Assembly: GCA_028707015.1 (NCBI GenBank)
Contig: JAQTVP010000036.1
Location: forward strand, 1-10,921
Length of the DNA stretch: 10,921 nt
Source: Dehalococcoidales bacterium
GTDB taxonomy: Bacteria > Chloroflexota > Dehalococcoidia > Dehalococcoidales > JAQTVP01
Direction: 5' to 3'
Positions within the stretch are counted from its first letter, which is position 1. Each line of letters opens with the position of its first letter. Position numbers and translations under genes: made by a program. The notes beneath the pieces are model-generated. The model saw only the letters and a list, made by a program, of their open reading frames with translations. It searched no databases and had not been told where the DNA came from. Positions 1-7,254 of this stretch are shown here, piece by piece.

Positions 1-1790
1 TCCATTATTGGCTCAAGTAAAACAGATTGTCCTTGTGACAACCCTTTCTTCAGCGCCCCGGACCCAGCAATTTTAAAGCATATTTCCGAGGAATCTACCG
101 GATGAAAACTGCCATCATAGACAGTTATCTTAATATCAGCAACCGGATAACCAGCTAGAACCCCTTCTTGGATTGCTTCATTAACACCTTTCTCTACTGC
201 CGGAATATAATTCTTTGGGATAGCCCCGCCAACTATCTTATTAGCAAACTCGCAACCGCCTCCGCGAGATAATGGCTCTACGGATAATAGGACATGCCCG
301 TATTGGCCATGACCCCCTGTTTGCTTTTTATGTTTATACTCAGCATTAGCTGATATCGTTATAGTTTCCTTATAGGGAACCTCTGGAGTTTTAAGTTCCA
401 CAGCAACACCAAATTTCCGCAACATCTTTTCTGCAGCCACATCAAGATGAGTTTCCCCCATCCCTGACAATATAGTCTCATGAGTATCAGTTTCCCGGTG
501 CACTTGAAGAGTAAGGTCTTCTTCTATTAACCTGGACAATGCTGGCCCCAGTTTATCCAAATCAACCTTTGTTTTAGGATTTACTGCTTCAGTAAAAACA
601 GGTTCAGGAAATACCGGAGGAGTAATTTTCAATGGTTTGTCCTGAGTACACAAAGTATCGCCAGTATTAGTTAAACTTAATTTAGCAACCGCTCCAATGT
701 CTCCCGCACCAATACGAGATACTGGTTCCTGCGTTTTGCCTCTCAGCATAAATAACTGCCCCACGCGCTCTACACCATTCTCCGTAGCATTCCATACTTG
801 GGAATTACTCTCCATAACACCAGCATAAACCCGAAAACAGGTTAGTTTACCAACATACTGGTCAGCACTAGTCTTAAACACCAATGCCGCTAATGGACCA
901 TCTTGATTTGGCTCTAAAGTCTCTGGTTCCCCGGAATTTCCTATTATCGATATTTTTTGCCCTTTTGGTGAGGGTAAGTAACTATAAATAGCGTCCGATA
1001 ATAAATTAATCCCTATATTCTGTAGAGCTGAGCCAGCAAAAATTGGTACAATCTGTCCACTTGAGACAGCTTTCTGTAAACCAACACGTAGTTCTTCCAG
1101 ATTTAGTTCTTCACCATTTAAATATTTCTCAATAAGCTCGTCATCAGTTTCAGCTATTGCTTCTACTATCTTCTCACGGAAAGAACTAGCCTGTTCTTGT
1201 AGAGATGAGGGTATTTCTATTTCTTTTGCCTCAGTACCAGTGAGGCCTTCCATTGCTAACAGGTCAACTATGCCCTCAAAACTAGTATGAGCACCTATAG
1301 GTAACTGTACTGGCAAGCATTTAGCTCCAAATTTCGACTGAATTTGTTCCAGTACTTTATTAAAATCAGCATTCTCGCGGTCCATTTTATTAATAAAGAT
1401 AAAACGAGGTGTATTAGTTTCTTCACTATAAGCCCAAACCCGTTCAGTGCCAACCTCGACACCAGATGCAGCGCATACTACAACTATTGCGCCTTCACTA
1501 ACCCTCATTGCCGCTTTAACCTCACCAATAAAATCCGGGTATCCGGGGGTATCAATAAGATTCAGCTTGGTTTCTTTCCATTCGCAAGGAAGTATAGTTA
1601 AATTAATGCTAATCTTCCTCTTTATTTCATCAGGATCATAATCCGAGGCGGTAGTCCCATCATCAACTTTTCCCAAACGCCCAATTGCATTTGAGTTAAA
1701 TAAAACCGCTTCCGATAGTGATGTCTTCCCTGCACCCGAATGAGATAATAATACAATGTTACGAATATTCTCTAGTTCATATTGCTCCAT
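1..1790 (-). CDS. Elongation factor G-like translational GTPase, 3' end cut by window edge
   Basis: The visible 596 codons encode an EF-G-type GTPase, normally about 690 residues, so the end of domain V lies outside the window. G-domain motifs are clear: a P-loop SHSGAGKT at residues 16-23, DTPG at 80-83 and NKMD at 134-137, followed by an EF-Tu-like domain II and EF-G domains III-IV. Domain IV is marked by KKQTGGHGQYGHV near residue 490 and by GGAIPKNYIPAVEKGV, with domain V starting at KIAGSGALKKG. The switch I segment reads EIKRKISI where canonical EF-G has ERGITI, and the P-loop starts with Ser. This resembles the EF-G-like (FusA2-type) paralogue group rather than the main translocase. 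I infer an accessory ribosome-associated GTPase; canonical fusA cannot be fully excluded. The ATG at 1788-1790 follows an AGAGGGGA Shine-Dalgarno at 1802-1809 with 11 nt spacing. The gene has its own promoter and is not part of the upstream cluster. Confidence 0.9.
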   Translation of the reverse strand, partial: MEQYELENIRNIVLLSHSGAGKTSLSEAVLFNSNAIGRLGKVDDGTTASDYDPDEIKRKISINLTILPCEWKETKLNLIDTPGYPDFIGEVKAAMRVSEGAIVVVCAASGVEVGTERVWAYSEETNTPRFIFINKMDRENADFNKVLEQIQSKFGAKCLPVQLPIGAHTSFEGIVDLLAMEGLTGTEAKEIEIPSSLQEQASSFREKIVEAIAETDDELIEKYLNGEELNLEELRVGLQKAVSSGQIVPIFAGSALQNIGINLLSDAIYSYLPSPKGQKISIIGNSGEPETLEPNQDGPLAALVFKTSADQYVGKLTCFRVYAGVMESNSQVWNATENGVERVGQLFMLRGKTQEPVSRIGAGDIGAVAKLSLTNTGDTLCTQDKPLKITPPVFPEPVFTEAVNPKTKVDLDKLGPALSRLIEEDLTLQVHRETDTHETILSGMGETHLDVAAEKMLRKFGVAVELKTPEVPYKETITISANAEYKHKKQTGGHGQYGHVLLSVEPLSRGGGCEFANKIVGGAIPKNYIPAVEKGVNEAIQEGVLAGYPVADIKITVYDGSFHPVDSSEICFKIAGSGALKKGLSQGQSVLLEPIM

Positions 1791-1831
1791 TTAATTACCA
1801 ATCCCCTCTTTAACTTATTCCCGTTAATAAT

Positions 1832-1860
1832 ATTATAATCATAGTTTAGTGGTACAGCAA
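1832..1860 (-). promoter_or_regulatory. Sigma-70-type promoter for the EF-G-like gene
   Basis: On the minus strand a -35 element TTGCTG (1855-1860) is followed by a 17 bp spacer and a perfect -10 TATAAT (1832-1837). This predicts a transcript start near 1825 and a leader of about 35 nt before the ATG at 1790. The promoter lies in the 183 bp gap downstream of the SpoIIM-family gene, so the EF-G-like gene can be expressed independently of it. The rest of that gap (about 1861-1973) shows no gene and no convincing terminator hairpin. Confidence 0.7.
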
Positions 1861-1973
1861 GCAATCACATTCTTTACTGACCTTTCCCCAAGTGAAGACA
1901 TAAACCATAATAAACCAATTATTCAGAAAGGAGTAACCAAACCCAGTTCAAGCATAAAATATCCTCCTTAATA

Positions 1974-2531
1974 TCAAAATAAGTTTAACAGTAATGGAGT
2001 GACATATGTTTCAATGATAGCTGCCGGTATTAATAAAAGCAGTGCTACACTCAGATATCTGAAATTTTGTTTAAGACCGGGTAATACTAATGCTCTCTTC
2101 TCTTTTTTAAATAAGGCTCCCATTGCTACTGTACCGAAGCTGAGAGCTGCTGCCTCTCCCATAATATAAGCCGGCATTTCCAGAATACCATGAGGCAGTA
2201 AACCAACTAGCACAAAACCTAAGGATGCTTCCTGCATTATCAAAGTGGTGAAAATAGCTATAACCAAACCATTCACTATCAGGCTAAGGACAGGCAGCAG
2301 GCAAAATATCGGGCTAAAGGCAAAACTGACCAGTAATACAATAACATTCTGAGAAAAGATACGAATAGCAGTAATAAATTCAAATGGAACTATCTCTTCT
2401 GCAATACCTTCCGGCAGTATTTCGATCTCTTCGTTAAAATAATCAATAATGCCTGGTGATATGAATGAACCAATTACCAAACTCACACCAAATATGAGAA
2501 TAGCGATAAAAATCCATTTTCTATAGTTCAT
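1974..2531 (-). CDS. SpoIIM/DUF95-family integral membrane protein
   Basis: The product is a 185-residue, very hydrophobic protein. Membrane segments are visible at about residues 6-26, 59-79, 80-98, 104-124 and 159-180. The diagnostic motif is LLPHGILEMPA at 111-121 followed by a Gly/Ala-rich stretch, which is characteristic of the stage II sporulation protein M (DUF95) family. SpoIIM of Bacillus works with SpoIID and SpoIIP in engulfment, but the family is widespread in bacteria and archaea that do not sporulate, where its role is unknown. No spoIID, spoIIP or other sporulation gene is visible here, so sporulation should not be inferred. It is the last gene of the minus-strand cluster, starting 12 bp after the nitroreductase stop. 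The ATG has no clear Shine-Dalgarno, so translation may be coupled to the upstream gene. Confidence 0.85.
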   Translation of the reverse strand: MNYRKWIFIAILIFGVSLVIGSFISPGIIDYFNEEIEILPEGIAEEIVPFEFITAIRIFSQNVIVLLVSFAFSPIFCLLPVLSLIVNGLVIAIFTTLIMQEASLGFVLVGLLPHGILEMPAYIMGEAAALSFGTVAMGALFKKEKRALVLPGLKQNFRYLSVALLLLIPAAIIETYVTPLLLNLF

Positions 2532-2543
2532 AAAGATAACAAT

Positions 2544-3113
2544 TTATTGTCTGGCAAATTCTTCATAGAAAACAATTTCAGAAATTTCCTTTCTCGGTCT
2601 CGGCTCAGGATTCTGATCCGGGTAACCTAAGGGAGTTAAACCAACCACACAATATCCATCCGGTACTTTCAGAATATTTGCGGCTCCCTTAGCATCAAAT
2701 GCCCCGATATACACTGTACCCAGCCCTAATGAATGAGCAGCTAAGACCAAGTTTTGCATTGATATTGCAACATCAAACATGTACCAATACTCGCCCTTAT
2801 CTGTTGCCGGTTCTCTCCGCTCCCCGGATTCTCGGCGGAGATAACCTGCTTTTCCTAATTCAGCACAAGTTATGATAACTACCGGCGCATTCCGTACAGC
2901 ATTTGTAGCCGGATTATTTTTACTTAGCATATCAGCTAATTGATTTTTTATACTGCTATCCCGCACCACAACAAACCTCCAGCATTGTGTGTTTGCCCAT
3001 GATGGTGCCAAACGAGCAGCTTCCAAAACCAGCTTTATAGTCTCATCATCTACCAGAGTATTCTTATATTGACGAATGCTCCTTCTAGTTCTAATTGCTT
3101 CTAGCACATCCAT
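2544..3113 (-). CDS. Nitroreductase-family FMN-dependent oxidoreductase
   Basis: This 189-residue protein has the nitroreductase fold signature. RTRRSIR at residues 8-14 contacts the FMN phosphate, PSWANTQ at 37-43 is the flavin-binding loop, DVAISMQNLVLAAHSLGLGT spans 114-133, and GYP (163-165) plus PRPRK (171-175) close the domain. Family members use NAD(P)H to reduce nitro compounds, quinones or other electron-poor substrates, or act in flavin and cofactor metabolism; the substrate cannot be read from sequence. It should be a cytosolic homodimer. I chose the ATG at 3111-3113 because GGGAGAG lies 5 nt upstream and the family usually begins just before the RRSIR motif. An in-frame ATG at 3143 would add ten residues (MNNQKVGRVN) but has only a weak, distant ribosome site. 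The gene sits between pcm and the SpoIIM-family gene. Confidence 0.92.
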   Translation of the reverse strand: MDVLEAIRTRRSIRQYKNTLVDDETIKLVLEAARLAPSWANTQCWRFVVVRDSSIKNQLADMLSKNNPATNAVRNAPVVIITCAELGKAGYLRRESGERREPATDKGEYWYMFDVAISMQNLVLAAHSLGLGTVYIGAFDAKGAANILKVPDGYCVVGLTPLGYPDQNPEPRPRKEISEIVFYEEFARQ

Positions 3114-3118
3114 ATTAA

Positions 3119-3125
3119 CTCTCCC
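3119..3125 (-). promoter_or_regulatory. Shine-Dalgarno that decides the nitroreductase start
   Basis: On the minus strand GGGAGAG lies 5 nt before the ATG at 3111-3113, an almost ideal placement. The alternative upstream ATG (3143) lacks a comparable site. This supports the 189-residue form of the nitroreductase. Confidence 0.7.
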
Positions 3126-3175
3126 TACTTTCTGATTATTCATCCAGTATAACCTGTATTAAAGGAATAATCATA

Positions 3176-3811
3176 TCACTTTATCCAAGCATCTTTACTA
3201 ATAAGCGGAACAAAACGACAACTCCCTAAAATCTGAATTATATTATTTCTTTTCTGCCGGGTAATCTTATATAGTTCTTGCACATGACGCGGGCCTACAG
3301 GTACTACCAAACGTCCCCCAATTTCTAACTGGTCCAGAAGAACGGCAGGTACCTTAGGGCAAGCAGCAGTAACCATTATTGCATCATAAGGAGCTTCAGC
3401 CTGCCAACCCAGAATCTCCTCGGCAAGATTAACCACAATATTGGTATAACCCAAGCTATTCAACACTGTTTTAGCCCTTTCAGCTAAACCAGGCAAGCGC
3501 TCTACCGTAATCACTAATCGGACCAGTTCAGCTAAAATAGCAGCCTGGTATCCGCTCCCAGTCCCTACTTCCAGCACTTTCTCATTACCAGTCAACTCTA
3601 ATGCTTCGGTCATCAGAGCAATGATAAGCGGCTGCGAGATTGTCTGATTCAAACCAATAGAAAGTGGAATATTTTCATAGGCAGAATTACGTTTTTCCGG
3701 AAGTACAAATCGATCTCGGGGCACACTAGCTAACGCATCCAATACCCGTTCATCTTTAATTTCACTGCGGAGATATTCGATCAACCTAGCCCTGGCTAAT
3801 TCAAAGTCCAT
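3176..3811 (-). CDS. pcm: Protein-L-isoaspartate (D-aspartate) O-methyltransferase
   Basis: The 211-residue product matches the length of bacterial Pcm, which methylates isoaspartyl residues in aged proteins with AdoMet as a first step in their repair in the cytosol. Visible signatures are VPRDRFV (30-36), the NQTISQP substrate loop with Ser59 (55-61), AdoMet motif I VLEVGTGSG (79-87), the acidic EXX loop after beta-2 (VERLPGLAERA, 103-113), PYDAIMVTAA (141-150), LEIGGRLVVPVG (162-173) and the C-terminal RFVPL (199-203). One oddity is that the GDG turn near residue 131, seen in E. coli Pcm as HGDGWQGW, reads LAEEILGW here. Both glycines are lost and Asp is replaced by Glu. The ATG has no strong Shine-Dalgarno. 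It lies 34 bp downstream of the small membrane protein gene and probably shares its transcript. Confidence 0.93.
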   Translation of the reverse strand: MDFELARARLIEYLRSEIKDERVLDALASVPRDRFVLPEKRNSAYENIPLSIGLNQTISQPLIIALMTEALELTGNEKVLEVGTGSGYQAAILAELVRLVITVERLPGLAERAKTVLNSLGYTNIVVNLAEEILGWQAEAPYDAIMVTAACPKVPAVLLDQLEIGGRLVVPVGPRHVQELYKITRQKRNNIIQILGSCRFVPLISKDAWIK

Positions 3812-3845
3812 ATTAATAGATATTCACTACCAAGGAATAAGGTTA

Positions 3846-4106
3846 CTATAAAACAAAAGCTAACACGATAAGAATAATCATTATCACTCCGGCAACAAGA
3901 CTGATTCTCCCTAATTCCCTAAGTACATAAGGATTTTTCACAGGGGGTATTACGGCAACTTTATCTGGCACATTTATCTTAGAAGCAACCGCTTCACGAG
4001 GAGCAATAGAATTATCTATTGGGTTATTTTTTTGCTTCTGAGCAACTATATTTGACGAATTTCGTTTATTTCTTTTCTTTTTACCACGCTGTGGTTTATT
4101 AGGCAT
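3846..4106 (-). CDS. Small lysine-rich protein with C-terminal membrane anchor, function unknown
   Basis: I do not recognise a family for this 86-residue protein. The first 16 residues are strongly basic (PQRGKKKRNKRN). A polar, low-complexity linker containing VIPPVKNPY follows, and the last 20 residues (about 67-86) form one hydrophobic helix ending at the C-terminus. That layout suggests a tail-anchored membrane protein with a short positively charged cytoplasmic domain, which might contact nucleic acid or acidic lipids; this is inference. A good Shine-Dalgarno (AGAGAGGA, 6 nt before the ATG) and its position 37 bp after xerD and 34 bp before pcm support it as a real gene in the cluster. 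It lacks a recognisable secretion signal. Confidence 0.72.
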   Translation of the reverse strand: MPNKPQRGKKKRNKRNSSNIVAQKQKNNPIDNSIAPREAVASKINVPDKVAVIPPVKNPYVLRELGRISLVAGVIMIILIVLAFVL

Positions 4107-4143
4107 CTGGTTCCTCTCTATATTTTTTCAGAATTTACATCAG

Positions 4144-5052
4144 CTACTTAGCTCTTGGATGCGATTTATTATAGGTGCGGCGAACATGCTCGCTAGTAAG
4201 ATGAGTATAAACCTGAGTAGTAGAAATATTAGCATGACCAAGTAATTCCTGAACCGATCTAAGATCAGCTCCACCACCCAGCATATGAGTAGCAAAACTA
4301 TGCCTTAAAGTATGAGGTGTAACTTCTTTACCTAATCCTGCTGTTTTAGCATAACCCTTTAATATTTGCCACAGACCTTGCCTTGTCAGTCGCTCACCCC
4401 GAACGTTAAGAAACAGAGCTATCTCAGTATCACTACGCACCAAATGAGGACGAGCTTCTTGCAAGTATTCTTTTAAAGTTAAGATTGCACGAGGGGCAAT
4501 GGGAATAAGCCGTTCCTTGTGGCCTTTACCAAAGCAACGCACATCACCATCATTTACGTTCACATTATCCAGGTCCAAAGTTACCAGTTCACTTACCCTC
4601 ATACCACTAGCATAAAGCAATTCCAGCATAGCCCTATCTCTCTTCGCCTCTGGAGTTGACAGCTTGGCCGGCTGTTCTAATAAACGCATAGCCTGATTAA
4701 TCGGGATAGGTTTGGGCAATGATTTTCCCACTCTTGGGGAAGCTACATTTAGTAATGGATTATCTTTTAAATAACCCTCAGCTACCATAAAATTGAAAAA
4801 TGATTTGGCAGCAGCTACTTTACGAGCTGCCGTCGTAGCAGCATAGTTTCTTTCTTTAAGATTAAGTACATAACTTAGCATCCCATCCCGATTTAAGTTA
4901 ACCCAATCCGGAGTAAGACCACGTTCAGTTATTTTACTTACAGCGAAGTCAGCTAATTGATACAAGTCATTACGATAGGCAGTTACTGTATTTTCCGAAA
5001 AGCCTTTCTCCACAATAAGATAATTTAGAAAACGATTAATAGCCTCTCTCAT
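4144..5052 (-). CDS. xerD: Site-specific tyrosine recombinase of the XerC/XerD type
   Basis: The 302-residue protein has the Xer length and two-domain plan: a SAM-like core-binding N-terminal domain (about 1-90, with FSENTVTAYRNDL) and a catalytic domain (about 115-295). All six catalytic residues are present: Arg152 (ASGMRVSEL), Lys176 (GKGHKER), His247 and Arg250 (HTLRHSFATHML), His273 (LGHANISTTQ) and the nucleophile Tyr282 (QVYTHL). Their spacing closely follows E. coli XerD. The expected role is resolving chromosome dimers at dif near the terminus together with FtsK; XerC versus XerD, or a single-Xer arrangement, cannot be decided here. No integrase-like att site or phage gene is nearby, which favours a housekeeping Xer. 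A strong GAGGAGA ribosome site sits before the ATG. It is the first gene of the minus-strand cluster and is divergent from uvrC. Confidence 0.93.
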   Translation of the reverse strand: MREAINRFLNYLIVEKGFSENTVTAYRNDLYQLADFAVSKITERGLTPDWVNLNRDGMLSYVLNLKERNYAATTAARKVAAAKSFFNFMVAEGYLKDNPLLNVASPRVGKSLPKPIPINQAMRLLEQPAKLSTPEAKRDRAMLELLYASGMRVSELVTLDLDNVNVNDGDVRCFGKGHKERLIPIAPRAILTLKEYLQEARPHLVRSDTEIALFLNVRGERLTRQGLWQILKGYAKTAGLGKEVTPHTLRHSFATHMLGGGADLRSVQELLGHANISTTQVYTHLTSEHVRRTYNKSHPRAK

Positions 5053-5086
5053 CGTATCTCCTCACCACTAAATACTCTATTCTTTT

Positions 5087-5095
5087 ATTTTAACA
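5087..5095 (-). promoter_or_regulatory. Candidate extended -10 promoter for the xerD cluster
   Basis: On the minus strand TG-t-TAAAAT forms an extended -10 element about 35 nt before the xerD ATG. The -35 region (CTGTAT at a 17 bp spacing) matches the consensus poorly. This is the only plausible promoter I see for the five-gene cluster, but the AT-rich context makes chance matches likely. Confidence 0.35.
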
Positions 5096-5310
5096 TAACT
5101 AAAAATAAAATACAGCTTATAATATCACACCAACATAGATTACAAGGTTATTTATTAATACATAGCCCCCCTATGCCTGGCAAGATAAAGGCAAAGTTCT
5201 ACCCTTGCTTTAATTCTTTTTTTGAGCGAACTGTAGGTTTTAATTAACATCCATTAAACCAAGACATACTATTTACACTTGCTAAATATTTTCCCCATTA
5301 GATAGGGCTA

Positions 5311-5319
5311 TGCTACAAT
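5311..5319 (+). promoter_or_regulatory. Candidate extended -10 promoter for uvrC
   Basis: TG-c-TACAAT is a good extended -10 element about 94 nt upstream of the chosen uvrC ATG. No good -35 is found at 16-18 bp; TTGCTA at 5279-5284 lies too far away (29 bp). An extended -10 promoter can work without a strong -35, so this is a reasonable but unproven start site. Confidence 0.35.
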
Positions 5320-5400
5320 AAATTAAAGCCTGTTATTTCCCCAATGTACTCGTGATATTCGCTGACAACATTGTAGATTCACCTTTATTTAATAATGAGG

Positions 5401-5406
5401 AAAAGG
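5401..5406 (+). promoter_or_regulatory. Ribosome binding site that decides the uvrC start
   Basis: AAAAGG ends 6 nt before the ATG at 5413, and an overlapping GAGGA lies slightly further upstream. The in-frame ATG at 5395 sits before this site and has no Shine-Dalgarno of its own, so the 5413 start (MTSDIVAEQLK) is preferred. Confidence 0.55.
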
Positions 5407-5412
5407 TTAAAA

Positions 5413-7248
5413 ATGACAAGTGATATTGTAGCGGAGCAACTAAAGCAGCTGCCAACTAATCCCGGTGTCTACCTCATGAAAGACTCCGAAGGCAAAATAC
5501 TATATGTAGGCAAGGCTATTAATCTTCGGCACCGGGTAAGATCATATTTTCGCAGCAACCATAAATTATCACCAAAAACTAAACGATTAGTTACCAGAAT
5601 ACATGAACTTGATTTCCTCATAACCAGTTCAGAACAGGAAGCCCTAATACTTGAATTAAACTTAATTAAGAAATACCGACCTCATTATAATGTACGCCTT
5701 AAAGACGATAAAACCTTTCCTTATCTTAAAATAAATATCAATGAAGACTGGCCCAGTGTATATATTACCCGGCGCCCCCAGGAAAATGAAGGACGTTACT
5801 TTGGCCCCTTCGCCAGCGCTCATACAATACGCCAAACCTTAAAGGTCATTAAGGGCATCTTCCCCTTCCGCTCCTGCCATAAACCAATCACGGGCATCGC
5901 TCCCCGTTCCTGCCTCGAATACCACATCCATAACTGTTTGGGACCTTGCATCGGTACCGTGAGTAAAGAAGAATATACCGAGGTAATAAATCAGGTAATA
6001 CTTTTCCTTGAGGGTAAGCAGGAAATAATAGTCAAAGAACTTAAAAGCAAGATGGAGAAAGCTGTTGACACTTTAGACTTTGAAAAAGCTGCTTTAATTA
6101 GAGACCAAATCCAAGCAATAAACAGAGTTATTGAAGGGCAGAGAATCGCTACTAAAGTAACCGGCGAGCAGGATGTAATCGCGCTTGCTAATGATAAGGA
6201 TCAAGCTTGTGTCCAAGTATTTTTCATCCGCAATGGGAAACTTGTTGGACGAGAAAGTTTTATATTACAGGGTACTCGTTCAGAGGAACCGGAGCAAGTC
6301 ATGACCAATTTTGTTAAGCAATTCTACGCTTCTGCTCCTTATATACCGCTAGCATTACTTCTGCAATATGCTATAAAGGATAAAGTGCTCACTGAGAATT
6401 GGCTTCAAAGTAAAAAGGGGGCCAATGTCCGTATTCAAGTGCCTCGCAGAGGTAATAAAAAACAACTGGTAGATATTGTTATCGAAAATGCTTATCAAAG
6501 TCTTGAGCAACTTAAAATCAAGCAGCTAGCTTCTTCTACGTTACTAACAGCAGCTTTAACAGAAATAAAAGATGCACTGCACCTACCCAACCTGCCTATC
6601 CGCATGGAAGGCTATGACATCTCTAATATACAAGGGGTAGAGGCAGTAGGCAGTATGGTAGTTTTTGAAAATGGGAAACCAAAACCCTCTCATTACAGAC
6701 GCTTCAGAATTAATACCGTATCAAGTGCCAACGATTATGCTATGCTTCAGGAAGTAATAAAACGACGGTTTAAACTAAGCGGCACCAAGAGCAATGATAT
6801 TTCCGCTTCAACTACCTGGTCAATTCTACCTGATCTTATCCTTATTGATGGCGGCAAAGGACAGCTAAATTCTGTATTAACCACAATGCGTGAAATTAGA
6901 TTTAATACTATACCTACAGCTAGTTTAGCCAAAGAGAAAGAGGAGGTTTTTATACCCCAAAAGAGCGAGCCCATTATTTTACTCCCCAGTTCTCCAGGGC
7001 TTCAACTACTGCAACGCCTCAGAGATGAGGCTCATCGATTTGCGCTAAGTTATCATCAGAAAATACATAAAAAGAGAACCTTTACCTCAGCCCTTGATAC
7101 TATTCCTGGTATCGGCCCTAACCGTAAGCGTGCTTTACTTAAACAGCTCGGTTCAATTCGAGCAATCAGGGAGGCTTCTGTAGACGAGTTAGCAACCGTA
7201 AAAAGTATGAATAAGGATTTAGCACAAAGAGTAAAGGAGCATATATAA
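5413..7248 (+). CDS. uvrC: UvrABC excinuclease subunit C
   Basis: UvrC makes the incisions on both sides of a DNA lesion during nucleotide excision repair after UvrA/UvrB loading. The 611-residue product is full length. It starts with the GIY-YIG nuclease domain (GVYLMKDSEGKILYVGKA, about 18-36, with catalytic Glu near 77). A four-cysteine set follows at 155, 167, 175 and 179, with the same C-x11-C-x7-C-x3-C spacing as the [4Fe-4S] ligands of E. coli UvrC. Next are a UvrB-interacting UVR domain (about 207-242, VDTLDFEKAALIRDQI) and the RNase H-like 5' nuclease domain with Asp402 (GYDISNIQG), Asp479 (LILIDGGKGQ) and His541 (RDEAHRFA). A C-terminal helix-hairpin-helix (IPGIGPNRKRALL) completes it. 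Start choice rests on the ribosome site at 5401-5406; the ATG at 5395 would add six residues. It is followed 6 bp later by a TGS GTPase gene. Confidence 0.97.
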   Translation: MTSDIVAEQLKQLPTNPGVYLMKDSEGKILYVGKAINLRHRVRSYFRSNHKLSPKTKRLVTRIHELDFLITSSEQEALILELNLIKKYRPHYNVRLKDDKTFPYLKININEDWPSVYITRRPQENEGRYFGPFASAHTIRQTLKVIKGIFPFRSCHKPITGIAPRSCLEYHIHNCLGPCIGTVSKEEYTEVINQVILFLEGKQEIIVKELKSKMEKAVDTLDFEKAALIRDQIQAINRVIEGQRIATKVTGEQDVIALANDKDQACVQVFFIRNGKLVGRESFILQGTRSEEPEQVMTNFVKQFYASAPYIPLALLLQYAIKDKVLTENWLQSKKGANVRIQVPRRGNKKQLVDIVIENAYQSLEQLKIKQLASSTLLTAALTEIKDALHLPNLPIRMEGYDISNIQGVEAVGSMVVFENGKPKPSHYRRFRINTVSSANDYAMLQEVIKRRFKLSGTKSNDISASTTWSILPDLILIDGGKGQLNSVLTTMREIRFNTIPTASLAKEKEEVFIPQKSEPIILLPSSPGLQLLQRLRDEAHRFALSYHQKIHKKRTFTSALDTIPGIGPNRKRALLKQLGSIRAIREASVDELATVKSMNKDLAQRVKEHI

Positions 7249-7254
7249 ACAGCA

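Larger units (their letters stand above)
5053..5412. other. Divergent intergenic region between xerD and uvrC
   Basis: This stretch of about 360 bp is AT-rich and holds no ORF with coding character. It contains the xerD ribosome site and an extended -10 candidate on the minus strand, an extended -10 candidate for uvrC on the plus strand, and two small inverted repeats. One is CATAG-CCCCC-CTATG at 5161-5175. The other is CAATGT (5342-5347) with ACATTG (5368-5373), located in the uvrC leader. I see no tRNA, riboswitch or convincing terminator in it. Confidence 0.6.

Noticed and set aside
1344..1641. Two overlapping plus-strand ORFs inside the EF-G-like gene
   Set aside because: They are antisense shadows of a strongly supported coding region, have no ribosome sites and show no recognisable protein features.
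1928..1969. AAGGAG / CTCCTT inverted repeat downstream of the SpoIIM-family gene
   Set aside because: The 6 bp arms are separated by a 30 nt loop and there is no T-tract, so it is not a credible terminator.
4144..5052. Possibility that the tyrosine recombinase marks an integrated mobile element
   Set aside because: Catalytic spacing and length fit housekeeping Xer, and there are no att-like direct repeats, phage genes or tRNA nearby.
5161..5175. CATAG-CCCCC-CTATG perfect small palindrome
   Set aside because: A 5 bp stem with no conserved context or T-tract; likely chance in an intergenic region.
5227..5241. LexA (Bacillus-type SOS box)-like CGAAC...GTTTT upstream of uvrC
   Set aside because: The half-sites are separated by 5 bp instead of 4 and the right half is imperfect, so it does not meet the consensus for SOS control.
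5342..5373. CAATGT...ACATTG inverted repeat in the uvrC leader as a riboswitch or attenuator
   Set aside because: A 6 bp stem with a 20 nt loop, no alternative pairing and no terminator T-tract; insufficient structure.
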